A stretch of 64,000 bases of DNA from F23-D06 sp002392325 (GCA_946624065.1 CAMORT010000002.1:1-64000); one strand, 5' to 3'. Shown: positions 32,023 through 40,973, numbered from the stretch's first letter. The notes: generated by a model from the sequence alone, not told the origin. Translations and numbers: made by a program.

Positions 32023-33642
32023 ATGAAAAAAGTTCTATTTTTTATCGCAATTTTTTGTGCAGTATTGTTCGGGGCAAAGGCTCAGAACACAGACGCCACC
32101 ATCTCCAAAAATGACATCATCTATTGGGTGGGTAGCGGTGATGATAGCGTCATCTTCGTGCTCAATATTGATACCACTTCTCTGGCATGGGGTTATCATT
32201 TCGACGCCAACAACGAGCCCACGGTTGAGGACATGATTGCCGACATTGATGCTGCCGATCCCCGCTTGGCCTACACTATCAGCTGGGAAACTTACGAATA
32301 CACTTTCTATTATGTGAACCATCCGCTCAAACTGATGGCTGACGAATTCCGTTTCAAAGTGAACGGTGTTCTGGCTTCCGTCCTTGAGGATTTCGAAGAT
32401 TATGACCTCGCTGACAACATGATTGTGGTGGTCAGCACATCGGCAAGTGATACTTGGATCACCCCCATTGTTCCTGTAACGGTGGCCACCATGCCTGTGG
32501 ATGCCACTATTTCCGCCGAGGACATTCTCTACTGGGTGGGCGAAGGCAGTAACGAAGCCGTCATCGCCATCAACTGGGGCGTGCCCGACACCGCACTCGC
32601 TTGGGGTTTGCGTTTCAATGACAACTTGACCGTCACTACCGCTTTGCAAGCTCTCGTCGCTGCTGAAAGCCGTCTCTCGACCAATTCCGCCATGTCAACT
32701 TTCGACTATACGGACGGGAATGTCAACCTCACCTTCCAGAGCACCTCTGGCAACTACATGCAATTCATACTCAACGGCAATCCGCAGGCCGGTCTGTCCA
32801 GTGCGGTAACCGACGGTGCGTTCCTCAAGGTGGGTGAGTCCGCCTACGGCATCGGCTACGACTCCACTGCTTTTGGAGGCAGCTGGTATCCTATGGGCGT
32901 GGTATGGCCGACCCCGATACATCCTGTTATGGCACCCGACACCACAGCTATCCCTGAAGAGGCCACTATCGCTTTCAGCGACATTCTCTACTGGGTGGGC
33001 GAAGGCACGAACGAGGCCGTCATGGCCGTCAACTGGGCCGACACCGCTCTGGCATGGGGTTACCGCTGGAACGGCACTGCCACCGTGGCCGACATGATGA
33101 CCGACATTGCCGCCGCCGACCCGCGCTTCAGCTATACTGTCAACGGTTATCTCGATGACATTCTCTTCGTTGTGGCCGAAGGCGACACCCTCCGCAAGGT
33201 TCCCTTCAGCTATTGGGAGAGCAAGAACAACGGTGTGTCGGATGCCGGTATGGGCCAGACCCTTGTCAATGGCGACTTCGAGAAGTGGGCTGAACCCGCC
33301 GCTGGCGTGGTTGTGGACAGCACCTACGATGAAACTTATAACTATTGGTGGTACACTTATGTCTATCCGATGGCCATCACGCCCGTCTCCATCCCTACCT
33401 CTCATGACGGTATCAATAATCATGAGACGACGCGCATCATCGCCTATCCGAATCCTTGCACCGAGAATATTCGCGTACAAACATCTGTAAATGAGGAAGT
33501 TGTTGTGTATAACCTGCAAGGTGCCGTAATTATGAGCACCGTGGCACAGGGAGAAATCACCACTTTGGATGTAAACAATTTGCCTTCAGGTGTTTATTTT
33601 GTGAAGAGTGGCAGCAAAACCGCCAAGATTGTGAAGAGATAA
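32023..33642 (+). CDS. Secreted protein with three YWVG...LAWGY repeats and T9SS sorting domain, under cobalamin riboswitch
   Basis: The 539-residue precursor has a signal peptide (residues 1-20, cut after AKA). Three tandem modules follow at ~24-157, ~160-307 and ~313-455, and a T9SS type A sorting domain occupies ~472-539 (AYPNPCTENIRV, LPSGVYFVKSG). Each module begins with DATIS or EATIA, then D-I-x-Y-W-V-G-x-G, a short A-V-x-x-x-N-W strand and A-L-A-W-G-[YL]-R-[WF], and a TV-x-D-M helix. In modules 1 and 3 that helix ends AADPR. Each closes on an I-x-P-V segment. The product should sit on the cell surface. No enzyme motif is visible. Control by a B12 riboswitch suggests corrinoid binding or capture at the surface; this is inference. 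I cannot assign it to a characterised cobalamin-binding family such as BtuG. Confidence 0.85.
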   Translation: MKKVLFFIAIFCAVLFGAKAQNTDATISKNDIIYWVGSGDDSVIFVLNIDTTSLAWGYHFDANNEPTVEDMIADIDAADPRLAYTISWETYEYTFYYVNHPLKLMADEFRFKVNGVLASVLEDFEDYDLADNMIVVVSTSASDTWITPIVPVTVATMPVDATISAEDILYWVGEGSNEAVIAINWGVPDTALAWGLRFNDNLTVTTALQALVAAESRLSTNSAMSTFDYTDGNVNLTFQSTSGNYMQFILNGNPQAGLSSAVTDGAFLKVGESAYGIGYDSTAFGGSWYPMGVVWPTPIHPVMAPDTTAIPEEATIAFSDILYWVGEGTNEAVMAVNWADTALAWGYRWNGTATVADMMTDIAAADPRFSYTVNGYLDDILFVVAEGDTLRKVPFSYWESKNNGVSDAGMGQTLVNGDFEKWAEPAAGVVVDSTYDETYNYWWYTYVYPMAITPVSIPTSHDGINNHETTRIIAYPNPCTENIRVQTSVNEEVVVYNLQGAVIMSTVAQGEITTLDVNNLPSGVYFVKSGSKTAKIVKR

Positions 33643-33670
33643 CCCCCAATTTTACCACTCATATTTTTAA

Positions 33671-33712
33671 AAAAGCCCCTGACAGGACATCCTGAAAGGG
33701 GCTTAGTTTTTT
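33671..33712 (+). terminator. Intrinsic terminator of the riboswitch transcript
   Basis: AAGCCCCT (673-680) pairs with AGGGGCTT (697-704) and is followed by AGTTTTTT; the loop contains a second small stem CAGGA/TCCTG. Confidence 0.85.
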
Positions 33713-33738
33713 GGGGAGAAGAGAGGTTTGTTCGTAAA

Positions 33739-33803
33739 ATTTATAAAGTTTATAAAGTTTGTAACCTTTTAATCTTAAGAATCTTAAAAACCTTAAGAAC
33801 AAA
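33739..33803. repeat. Degenerate AAACTTTATA-type low-complexity stretch
   Basis: TTATAAAGTTTATAAAGTTTG and three CTTAAGAA/CTTAAAAA words fill the gap before the carboxynorspermidine synthase stop. Words on the reverse strand resemble the fabD leader at 41919-41980. Confidence 0.45.
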
Positions 33804-33813
33804 TTAACCCTTA

Positions 33814-35022
33814 TTATTTCTCTTCTTTGTACACGGGCAGGGGTTGGTCGATTTGCTCGTTCCAGGGCAGGCCGTAGCCGCCGATTTCCTTCATGAACGG
33901 ATCCGGGTCGAACTGTTCGACATTGAAGACGCCGGTGCCTTTCCAAGTGCCAGTGAGAATCATCTTGGCACAAAGCATAGCGGGAACGCCAGTGGTGTAG
34001 GATACGGCTTGTGCGCCAACCTCTTTGAAGCAAGCGGCGTGGTCGCAGTTGTTCCAAACATAATAAGTGCGCTCCTTACCATCTTTTATACCTTTGATTT
34101 GGCAACCAATGGAGGTCTGTCCATGATAACCCTCACCCAAAGAGGAAGGTTCCGGTAAAACGGCTTTCAAGAACTGCAACGGAACAATGTCAATTCCTTG
34201 ATATTTAATCGGTTTAATGCTGGTCATGCCGATTTCCTGCAGCACATTCAGCACGGTGAGATATTTCTGTCCGAAGGTCATCCAGAAACGGGCGCGCTTG
34301 ATGGAGGGATAGCTGCGAACCAAAGACTCCAACTCTTCGTGATAGAGCAGGTAGGACTCACGCTCACCGATGTTCGGGTATTCCACCGGGCGATGAATGG
34401 ACATGGGATCGATTTCCACCCATTGGCCATTTTCCCAATACTTGCCGCGTTGGGTGATTTCGCGGATGTTGATCTCAGGATTGAAGTTGGTGGCAAATGC
34501 CTTGCCATGATCACCGGCGTTGCAATCGACGATGTCCAGATAATGGATTTCATCGAAATAGTGTTTGGCGGCGTATGCGGTGTAGATACTTGTCACACCG
34601 GGGTCGAAACCACAACCGAGCAGGGCCATAATGCCAGCTTCTTTGAAACGGTCTTGATAGGCCCATTGCCAGCTGTACTCGAATTTGGCTTTGTCGCGCG
34701 GCTCGTAGTTGGCGGTGTCCATATAGTTGGTTTTAGTGGCCAAACAGGCGTCCATCAGCGGAAGGTCCTGATACGGGAGCGCCACATTGATCAACAAGTC
34801 AGGTTTGTAGCTGTTGAGCAATTGGATGGTTTCCTCCACATTGTCGGCATCCACCTGGGCGGTTTGGATGCGGTTGCCTCCAATTTCAGCGGCAATCTTG
34901 TCGCATTTGGATTTGGTGCGGGAGGCGAGCATGATTTCGGTGAACACTTCCGGCACGGAAGCGCATTTGTGTGCCACCACGGCTCCCACGCCGCCGGCAC
35001 CGATGATAAGAACTTTTGCCAT
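33814..35022 (-). CDS. Saccharopine dehydrogenase family protein, probable carboxynorspermidine synthase
   Basis: The 402-residue protein has an N-terminal Rossmann fold (KVLIIGAGGVGAVVAHKCA) and the saccharopine-dehydrogenase-like body (CGFDPGVTSIYTAYAAKHYFDEI, DCNAGDHGKAFATNFNPEINIRE). Its length and sequence match the carboxy(nor)spermidine dehydrogenase group, which condenses aspartate semialdehyde with a diamine in the alternative spermidine pathway used by many Bacteroidota. The decarboxylase nspC is not in the window. The substrate (putrescine or diaminopropane) cannot be told from sequence alone. It is divergent from metK. Confidence 0.85.
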   Translation of the reverse strand: MAKVLIIGAGGVGAVVAHKCASVPEVFTEIMLASRTKSKCDKIAAEIGGNRIQTAQVDADNVEETIQLLNSYKPDLLINVALPYQDLPLMDACLATKTNYMDTANYEPRDKAKFEYSWQWAYQDRFKEAGIMALLGCGFDPGVTSIYTAYAAKHYFDEIHYLDIVDCNAGDHGKAFATNFNPEINIREITQRGKYWENGQWVEIDPMSIHRPVEYPNIGERESYLLYHEELESLVRSYPSIKRARFWMTFGQKYLTVLNVLQEIGMTSIKPIKYQGIDIVPLQFLKAVLPEPSSLGEGYHGQTSIGCQIKGIKDGKERTYYVWNNCDHAACFKEVGAQAVSYTTGVPAMLCAKMILTGTWKGTGVFNVEQFDPDPFMKEIGGYGLPWNEQIDQPLPVYKEEK

Positions 35023-35058
35023 AGTATTGCGTTTTTAGTTATTTCTGTTTCGAGGGTG

Positions 35059-35085
35059 CAAATATAAAAAAAAAGCGTATCTTTG
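35059..35085. promoter_or_regulatory. Divergent promoters: carboxynorspermidine synthase (minus) / metK (plus)
   Basis: CAAATATA at 35059-35066 is TATATTTG on minus. TATCTTTG at 35078-35085 faces metK, giving metK a leader of ~115 nt. Confidence 0.5.
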
Positions 35086-35091
35086 CCGCCA

Positions 35092-35167
35092 GAAAACGTG
35101 GACAGATTTGTATTGCTTGCAACCACATAAAAAAATGCTAAAAAACAAACATTTCCCACACGTTTTC
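35092..35167 (+). promoter_or_regulatory. Structured leader of metK (long-range stem)
   Basis: GAAAACGTG (35092-35100) is exactly complementary to CACGTTTTC (35159-35167), enclosing a 58-nt A-rich loop with a TTGCTTGCAA sub-palindrome. It does not match a SAM riboswitch I know, so regulation by SAM is only a possibility. Confidence 0.35.
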
Positions 35168-35208
35168 CTTTGTCTTTTTTTTATTAACTTTCAAAAAACA
35201 TGTTAGTT

Positions 35209-36435
35209 ATGAGCTATCTATTCACATCTGAATCAGTATCTGAAGGACACCCGGACAAACTGTGTGATCAAATTTCAGACGCTTTGTTGGATTCGTTCCT
35301 GGCACAGGATCCCGAATCAAAAGTGGCTTGCGAAACCTTAACCACCACCGGATTGGTGGTGTGCGCCGGCGAGGTGAAAACCAACGCCTACGTTTCTATT
35401 GATGATGTCGCCAGAGAGGTTATCAAAGAAGTGGGTTACGACAAGAGCGACTATCAATTCGACTATAAATCATGCGGCATCCTGTCCGCCATCCACAGCC
35501 AGTCGGCTGACATCAACCGAGGGGTGGAGCGCGCCAACCTGGAAGAGCAAGGTGCTGGCGATCAGGGCATGATGTTCGGATACGCCTGCAACGAGATGGA
35601 CAACTACATGCCCCTGCCTATTGAGATTGCCCATCGCCTGGTTCAGGAGTTGGCCACCATTCGTAAAGAGGGCAAGTTGATGACCTACCTCCGTCCTGAT
35701 TCCAAATCGCAGGTTACCGTACAGTATTCCGACAACGACATACCCGAACGCATTGACACTATCGTGCTTTCAACACAACACGACGAGTTTGCCGACGATG
35801 ACACCATGTTGAAAAAAATTGAACAGGACATTCGGGAAATTTTAATTCCGCGTGTGATTGCTGGTTGCCCCGACAAAGTAAAACTCTTATTTAAAGATGA
35901 TTATAAATTGTTGGTGAATCCTACCGGCAAGTTTGTCATTGGCGGACCCAATGGGGATACCGGTCTTACGGGCCGCAAGATCATCGTGGACACATACGGA
36001 GGATACGGTGCGCACGGCGGTGGTGCTTTCTCCGGAAAAGACCCTTCCAAAGTTGACCGTTCGGCAGCATACGCCACCCGTCACATTGCCAAGAACATGG
36101 TGGCAGCGGGGTTGTGCGACAAAGTGCTGGTGCAAGTGGCCTATGCCATTGGCAAAGCCGACCCTGTGGGTCTCTATGTCAACACATACGGCACAGCAAA
36201 AGTGTCCATGAGCGACGGTGAAATCGCCAAAAAAATCGGCACTATTTTCAATATGCGTCCCTACAATATCATAGAACGCTTCCAATTGAAGAACCCGATT
36301 TACCAACCTACCGCCTCATACGGACATTTTGGTCGCGATTGGTACGAAAAAGAGGTCAACGGCAAGACAATCACTTTCTTCCCGTGGGAAAAGCTGGATT
36401 ATGTTGAGGTTATAAAGAAGGAATTCGGATTATAA
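35209..36435 (+). CDS. metK: S-adenosylmethionine synthetase
   Basis: The 408-residue enzyme makes SAM from methionine and ATP. Conserved segments are SYLFTSESVSEGHPDKLCDQISDA at the start, the GAGDQGMMFGYA hexapeptide region, and the P-loop-like GGGAFSGKDPSKVDRSAAY; DTYGGYGAHGGG is also present. The ATG at 35209 matches the family start; another ATG three codons upstream exists. SAM made here feeds MenG and RsmE, among others. Confidence 0.97.
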   Translation: MSYLFTSESVSEGHPDKLCDQISDALLDSFLAQDPESKVACETLTTTGLVVCAGEVKTNAYVSIDDVAREVIKEVGYDKSDYQFDYKSCGILSAIHSQSADINRGVERANLEEQGAGDQGMMFGYACNEMDNYMPLPIEIAHRLVQELATIRKEGKLMTYLRPDSKSQVTVQYSDNDIPERIDTIVLSTQHDEFADDDTMLKKIEQDIREILIPRVIAGCPDKVKLLFKDDYKLLVNPTGKFVIGGPNGDTGLTGRKIIVDTYGGYGAHGGGAFSGKDPSKVDRSAAYATRHIAKNMVAAGLCDKVLVQVAYAIGKADPVGLYVNTYGTAKVSMSDGEIAKKIGTIFNMRPYNIIERFQLKNPIYQPTASYGHFGRDWYEKEVNGKTITFFPWEKLDYVEVIKKEFGL

Positions 36436-36446
36436 CCATTCTGTTA

Positions 36447-38492
36447 TTAGAATCCCCAACTTATACGCCCGCGCAGGCCAAACCCCTGCATGGGATAGTT
36501 ACGGATAATCAGATAGTTCTGGTTGGCCAAGTTCAGCAATTCGAGTTTGAGTCCAAGCTTGGTCTGTCGGATGTCGAACTCATGGCTTAACGTGATGCTG
36601 TGGTCCACATAACCAGGCACCTCGTTGGCGGGGATATTCTCGCCCAATGCGTATCGCTTGCCACACAAAATGACGGCGTAAGTAATGGTAATCCAGGGAG
36701 TTTCAAATCCAAGACTTGTGGAACCTGACCATACGGGCGTATAGGGAATCTGGTGATTGAAGGTCTTGCCGGTCGGGTCGGTACGGTCAACCGCTTTCTG
36801 ATAGGTGCAGTTTCCGTTGAACCGCAAGTAGTATTTTTTGACAAACTGATACTCCAGATTGGCGTTTGCCTCTGCCCCCGCAATCCACACAGTGCCGTAA
36901 TTAAGCATGGTCCAGGAGAAAAGGTTGTGCGACGGGAACGCCACGATTTTGTCCTTCACAATGTTGAAATAGCCGTCCAAAGAGGCGGACAGATAGACTT
37001 TGCCCGCAGCCATCCGCTGTTGTTCCAGCACCGCGCCCAGGTTCCACTGGTGCGTCTTTTCCGGCTCCAAATTCAGGTTGCCCACCTCACGGTAATAGAG
37101 GTCGTTGAAAGTGGGCATACGGAAGATGTTTTTGTAGAAGGCGCGAAGCGTCACACGATCTTTCAGATTCAGGGAGGCGCTGACCGCCGGAGAGAGGTGA
37201 AGGTAGTTTTTGCCCAGTTGCTCGCCCTGCGACATGTTGTTGACGGTGGTGAACAGAAGATTGCCTACAATGGTGAACATTTTCTTTCCGCCACGCACCG
37301 ACAAGGAGGTCATGGTGGTAAAACGAGCCGGATTGATGTATTCCATGGTGGAACTATTCAACTGATTGTAAAACAGATCATTGGCTAACGATACGGAAAA
37401 ATCGGCTTGCCGGTCATTTTTGGGTAATGTGTAGTTGACCACATTGGTTAAATAGCCCTCATATTGATGGTAGTGATTGTCCAATTTGCCCGCTGCATTC
37501 AAATACTCAGGATCAAGGTAGCGAGTGTAGTCGTAATTGAATTTTCCGCCAATCTGGTATCGCCAACCTTTTCCGAAATGGTGATAATATTGAGCTTGCG
37601 CAAAGGTGTTCCGGTTCCACAGCCGCTGCGATGAGTTGAGGTTGTAAAATACGGTGGCAGAGGGTAATCCGCGTTCCGAATCGTAATAATACCATTTCAC
37701 CAAAAGCTGTTGGTCGGCGTTCATGCTGTATTTTACATTCGCCTCCAAATTCAGAGCGTTGATATCCGAATTCTGTCTCCTTTCGCGGGAAACACTGTCT
37801 GTAATGCCGCCATAATGCAGGATGTAGGGGTATTGCCCGTTTGAGTGTGTAAAATTGGCTGACAGATTCCAGATTACGAAGCGGTTTTCTCTTGTCTTGC
37901 TTTTTATCAGATTTTCTAAAAACAATTGTGGCGAAACGAACCCATACATGCCCATGGTAAGGGCAAGTTTCATCTTGAACGGTTTGTTTGGAAAAATGTT
38001 TGAGGTATTGATATTCAGCAAATTACTATAGGAAAAGAGTCTTGCGGGTTTGAAAATGTCCAGATCCACCCCGGTGGTGAGTGTCAGAGTACCCACATTG
38101 TCAAGGGTGAGTTTTCCCAGATCTATCTGACCGGTTTGGCAGTCGGTGAGCGACATTCCATCGTAGGCGACGCCCGTGTGCTGCGAGCCCAATCCACGCA
38201 CGGAAACCGTTTTCATACCTCCTGTGCCACCGTAGTCTTTGACCACAACCCCCGACATATATTTCAGTGCATCAGACAGTTGAAGAGCCGGCAAATGTTC
38301 TATCTGGTGAACGGTGAGCGTTTGTACTGCAGCTGGACTGGTCTCTATTTTAGAATACCAGCCGCCAATTTGTACCTCTGGCAGCCAGCGGGTAGGTTGC
38401 TGTGTTGTGTCGGTTTGAGCTGCGGCAAAACGGAAACAAAAAAGGATAATCATTCCTGTTAACACAAGTCTGATCATCCTTATTTTTTTCAT
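36447..38492 (-). CDS. TonB-dependent outer-membrane receptor, BtuB-sized
   Basis: The 681-residue receptor has a signal peptide (FRFAAA-Q), a plug domain (~45-155: VQTLTVHQIEHLPALQLSDALKYMSGVVVKDYGG, then KTVSVRGLGSQHTGVAYDGMSLTDCQTGQIDL) and a ~22-stranded barrel ending ...LRGRISWGF. The carboxypeptidase-regulatory extension of SusC-type receptors is missing, and the size is that of BtuB/siderophore-type receptors. The ligand cannot be read from sequence; cobalamin is plausible given the riboswitch and nrdJ nearby, but no riboswitch precedes this gene. The ATG at 38492 begins the signal peptide. manC ends 19 bp upstream, so they are probably cotranscribed. Confidence 0.85.
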   Translation of the reverse strand: MKKIRMIRLVLTGMIILFCFRFAAAQTDTTQQPTRWLPEVQIGGWYSKIETSPAAVQTLTVHQIEHLPALQLSDALKYMSGVVVKDYGGTGGMKTVSVRGLGSQHTGVAYDGMSLTDCQTGQIDLGKLTLDNVGTLTLTTGVDLDIFKPARLFSYSNLLNINTSNIFPNKPFKMKLALTMGMYGFVSPQLFLENLIKSKTRENRFVIWNLSANFTHSNGQYPYILHYGGITDSVSRERRQNSDINALNLEANVKYSMNADQQLLVKWYYYDSERGLPSATVFYNLNSSQRLWNRNTFAQAQYYHHFGKGWRYQIGGKFNYDYTRYLDPEYLNAAGKLDNHYHQYEGYLTNVVNYTLPKNDRQADFSVSLANDLFYNQLNSSTMEYINPARFTTMTSLSVRGGKKMFTIVGNLLFTTVNNMSQGEQLGKNYLHLSPAVSASLNLKDRVTLRAFYKNIFRMPTFNDLYYREVGNLNLEPEKTHQWNLGAVLEQQRMAAGKVYLSASLDGYFNIVKDKIVAFPSHNLFSWTMLNYGTVWIAGAEANANLEYQFVKKYYLRFNGNCTYQKAVDRTDPTGKTFNHQIPYTPVWSGSTSLGFETPWITITYAVILCGKRYALGENIPANEVPGYVDHSITLSHEFDIRQTKLGLKLELLNLANQNYLIIRNYPMQGFGLRGRISWGF

Positions 38493-38511
38493 AGCTATAA
38501 ATTTCCAAATT

Positions 38512-39606
38512 TTATACGTATTTATTTCCAAAATCAATCTGCACATTAGCCACATATTGACGAATCTGCTGTTCTTCCGATTTTTTGCAAATCAGTAATA
38601 CATCGCCATTGTCCACCACGATATAATCCTCCAAACCTTGGAGCACTACCACTTTGTTTTTGGGCACATTGACCACACAGCGGCTGGTGTCGTAGGTGCG
38701 CACATGATTACCGGAGATGGCGTTGCGGTTTTGGTCTTTTTTGCGCAACTCATAAAGGGATCCCCATGTGCCTAAGTCTGACCAGCCGAACTCAGCGGCG
38801 TAAACCATCACATTGCTGGCTTTTTCCATAATGCCGTAGTCAATGGAGATGTTTTTGCAGATTTGATAGATTTCGTCAATGAAATCAGCCTCTTTTTCCG
38901 TATTGTAGAGGCCTTCACCCTTCTTGAAAAGGTCGTTCACTTCGGGCAGATGTAGTTCAAACGCTTTTTCAATTACAGGCAGTGACCACATAAAAATTCC
39001 GGCATTCCACAAGAAATCACCACTTTCTATAAAACTCTTGGCAATTTCCAGCTCAGGTTTTTCCGTGAAGGTTTTCACCGCGTAGATAGTCGCGTTTTTG
39101 TCATAACTCTTATCCTCAATGTATTGGATATAACCGTAACCGGTGTTTGGCGAGGAGGGGCGAATACCGATGGTGAGCAGCCAGTTGTTGGAGGCGACGG
39201 CAGACAATCCATTTTCAATCACGCGGGTGAAAACATCTTCTTTCAGAATAACGTGGTCAGAGGGGGCCACCACAATCACGGCATTGGGGTTTTTGGCCTT
39301 GATTTTGTAATTTGCGTATGCAATACAGGGTGCCGTATTGCGGCGATAAGGTTCCAGAATTACCTGATCTTCCGTTATTTCCGGCAGTTGGTTCAAGGTT
39401 ATTTCCTTATAATTCTTGCTGGTAACGATATAGATGTTCCCCTTCGGGCATATTTTCGTAAAACGTTGGAAGGTTTTTTGTATCAAAGTTTGACCTTCTC
39501 CTAAAATATCCAAAAATTGTTTTGGAGTTTTGCTGTTGCTCATCGGCCAAAAACGGGCACCGACGCCCCCGGCCATGATGATGCAGTAGTAATTGGGGTT
39601 TGGCAT
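38512..39606 (-). CDS. manC: Mannose-1-phosphate guanylyltransferase
   Basis: The 364-residue nucleotidyltransferase makes GDP-mannose for surface polysaccharides and glycoproteins. The N-terminal signature IMAGGVGARFWPMSNSKTPKQF and the FTEKPELEIAKSFIESGDFLWNAGIFMW segment are present. It is the single-domain form, without the C-terminal phosphomannose isomerase of ManC/AlgA fusions. It lies between pgk and the TonB receptor gene on the same strand. Confidence 0.92.
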   Translation of the reverse strand: MPNPNYYCIIMAGGVGARFWPMSNSKTPKQFLDILGEGQTLIQKTFQRFTKICPKGNIYIVTSKNYKEITLNQLPEITEDQVILEPYRRNTAPCIAYANYKIKAKNPNAVIVVAPSDHVILKEDVFTRVIENGLSAVASNNWLLTIGIRPSSPNTGYGYIQYIEDKSYDKNATIYAVKTFTEKPELEIAKSFIESGDFLWNAGIFMWSLPVIEKAFELHLPEVNDLFKKGEGLYNTEKEADFIDEIYQICKNISIDYGIMEKASNVMVYAAEFGWSDLGTWGSLYELRKKDQNRNAISGNHVRTYDTSRCVVNVPKNKVVVLQGLEDYIVVDNGDVLLICKKSEEQQIRQYVANVQIDFGNKYV

Positions 39607-39663
39607 ATTATAATTTTTTTATGACGGAAGACCTCACGGGATCTCCTTTACTTTAGATATTGT

Positions 39664-39710
39664 GGCAGTCACATTGGACTGCTATGTGCGGCAGTCACGT
39701 AAGACTGCCG
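39664..39710. repeat. Two tandem imperfect palindromes with GCAGTC/GACTGC arms
   Basis: GCAGTC (665-670)/GACTGC (677-682) and CGGCAGTC (689-696)/GACTGCCG (703-710) form two hairpins, both containing the word GGCAGTCAC. They fill most of the pgk-manC gap and are candidates for transcript processing or attenuation. Confidence 0.7.
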
Positions 39711-39716
39711 TTACGA

Positions 39717-40907
39717 TTATTCGTTCAATGCTTTCACGCCGGGCAGTTCCTTGCCTTCGAGGTATTCGAGCATGGCGCCGCCGCCAGTGCTGATGTAGGA
39801 CACGAAGTCGGCGAGGTCGTACTTGTTGACAGCTGCGATGGAGTCACCGCCACCGATGACGGAATAAGCACCGGCCAAGGTGGAAGCAGCTACGCTGATG
39901 GCTACTGCCTTGGTTCCTTTGCTGAATTTCTCCAACTCGAAAACGCCCACAGGACCGTTCCAAAGGATGGTTTTGGATTCTCTAAGCACTTGTGCGAAGC
40001 TGCGTTGAGTCTTGGGTCCGATATCCAGTCCTTCCCAATTGTCGGGGATATTGTTGTCTTCCGTAATCAACACATTGGCGTCATCGCTGAATTTGTCACC
40101 GCAGATGGTGTCCAAACGGCAGTAGAAGTTCTTGCCGGAGGCTTTCACCTGGTCGAGAATCTCTTTGGCCACGGGCAGCATGTCGGGCTCAAACAGCGAG
40201 TTGCCGATGGTGTAGCCCATAGCGGCCAGGAAGGTGTAGCTTAAACCACCACCCACGATGAGATTGTCAACTTTGGGCAACAAGTTGGTGATGATGTTGA
40301 TTTTGGTGGACACCTTGGAACCGCCGATAATAGCGGTGAAGGGTTTCTCGCCGCCGTTCAGCACGGTTTCCAAGCTCATCACCTCATTGTAAAGAAGATA
40401 ACCGGCAAAAGCTTTGCCCGGGAAAAATTGTGCGATAGTGGCTGTAGAAGCGTGCTCGCGGTGTGCGGTGCCGAAGGCGTCGTTCACATAAACGTCACCA
40501 AGACGGGCGATTGCTTTGGCGAAGTCCACATCACCTTTCTCTTCCTCGGCATGGAAGCGCAGGTTCTCCAGCAATGCGATGGAACCGGGTTTCAAACCCA
40601 CAATGGTATTGGCGGTGGCATCGTCCAGCACATCGCCGGCGAAAACAACCTCCTGACCTAAAATTTCAGAAACCTTGCTGACAATGTGACGCAAAGAGTA
40701 TTTGTCGTTGACTTCCCCTTTGGGACGACCCAGATGCGACATCAGAATTACGGTGCCTCCGTCGTTCAGGATTTTGCCGACGGTTTCCTTGGTCCGGATG
40801 ATGCGGGTGGAGTCCGTTACATTGAAATTGTCATCCAACGGCACATTGTAGTCCACACGGATGAGTGCTTTTTGGTTGCTGAAATTGTATTGGTCTATCG
40901 ATTTCAT
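39717..40907 (-). CDS. pgk: Phosphoglycerate kinase
   Basis: The 396-residue glycolytic enzyme transfers phosphate between 1,3-bisphosphoglycerate and ADP. It shows LIRVDYNVPLDDNFNVTDSTRI near the N-terminus, LMSHLGRPKGEVNDKYSL, GSKVSTKINIITNLLPKVDNLIVGG and the C-terminal GGGDSIAAVNKYDLADFVSYISTGGGAMLEYLEG. It follows thyA by 66 bp without a -7 box of its own. This suggests a thyA-pgk-manC-receptor run, a mix of metabolic genes rather than a functional pathway. Confidence 0.97.
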   Translation of the reverse strand: MKSIDQYNFSNQKALIRVDYNVPLDDNFNVTDSTRIIRTKETVGKILNDGGTVILMSHLGRPKGEVNDKYSLRHIVSKVSEILGQEVVFAGDVLDDATANTIVGLKPGSIALLENLRFHAEEEKGDVDFAKAIARLGDVYVNDAFGTAHREHASTATIAQFFPGKAFAGYLLYNEVMSLETVLNGGEKPFTAIIGGSKVSTKINIITNLLPKVDNLIVGGGLSYTFLAAMGYTIGNSLFEPDMLPVAKEILDQVKASGKNFYCRLDTICGDKFSDDANVLITEDNNIPDNWEGLDIGPKTQRSFAQVLRESKTILWNGPVGVFELEKFSKGTKAVAISVAASTLAGAYSVIGGGDSIAAVNKYDLADFVSYISTGGGAMLEYLEGKELPGVKALNE

Positions 40908-40973
40908 AATAATATGGGTTTGTGAAAACTGATATGATAACTGAATAATGTTCTTTTTATTGTCCGGATGAGG

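Noticed and set aside
35086..35208. Known SAM riboswitch in the metK leader
   Set aside because: The leader lacks the conserved cores of the SAM-I and SAM-II classes that I can recall; only the 9-bp stem is clear.
36447..39606. Cobalamin riboswitch upstream of the TonB receptor
   Set aside because: manC ends only 19 bp before the receptor start and no B12-box core is seen upstream of manC either.
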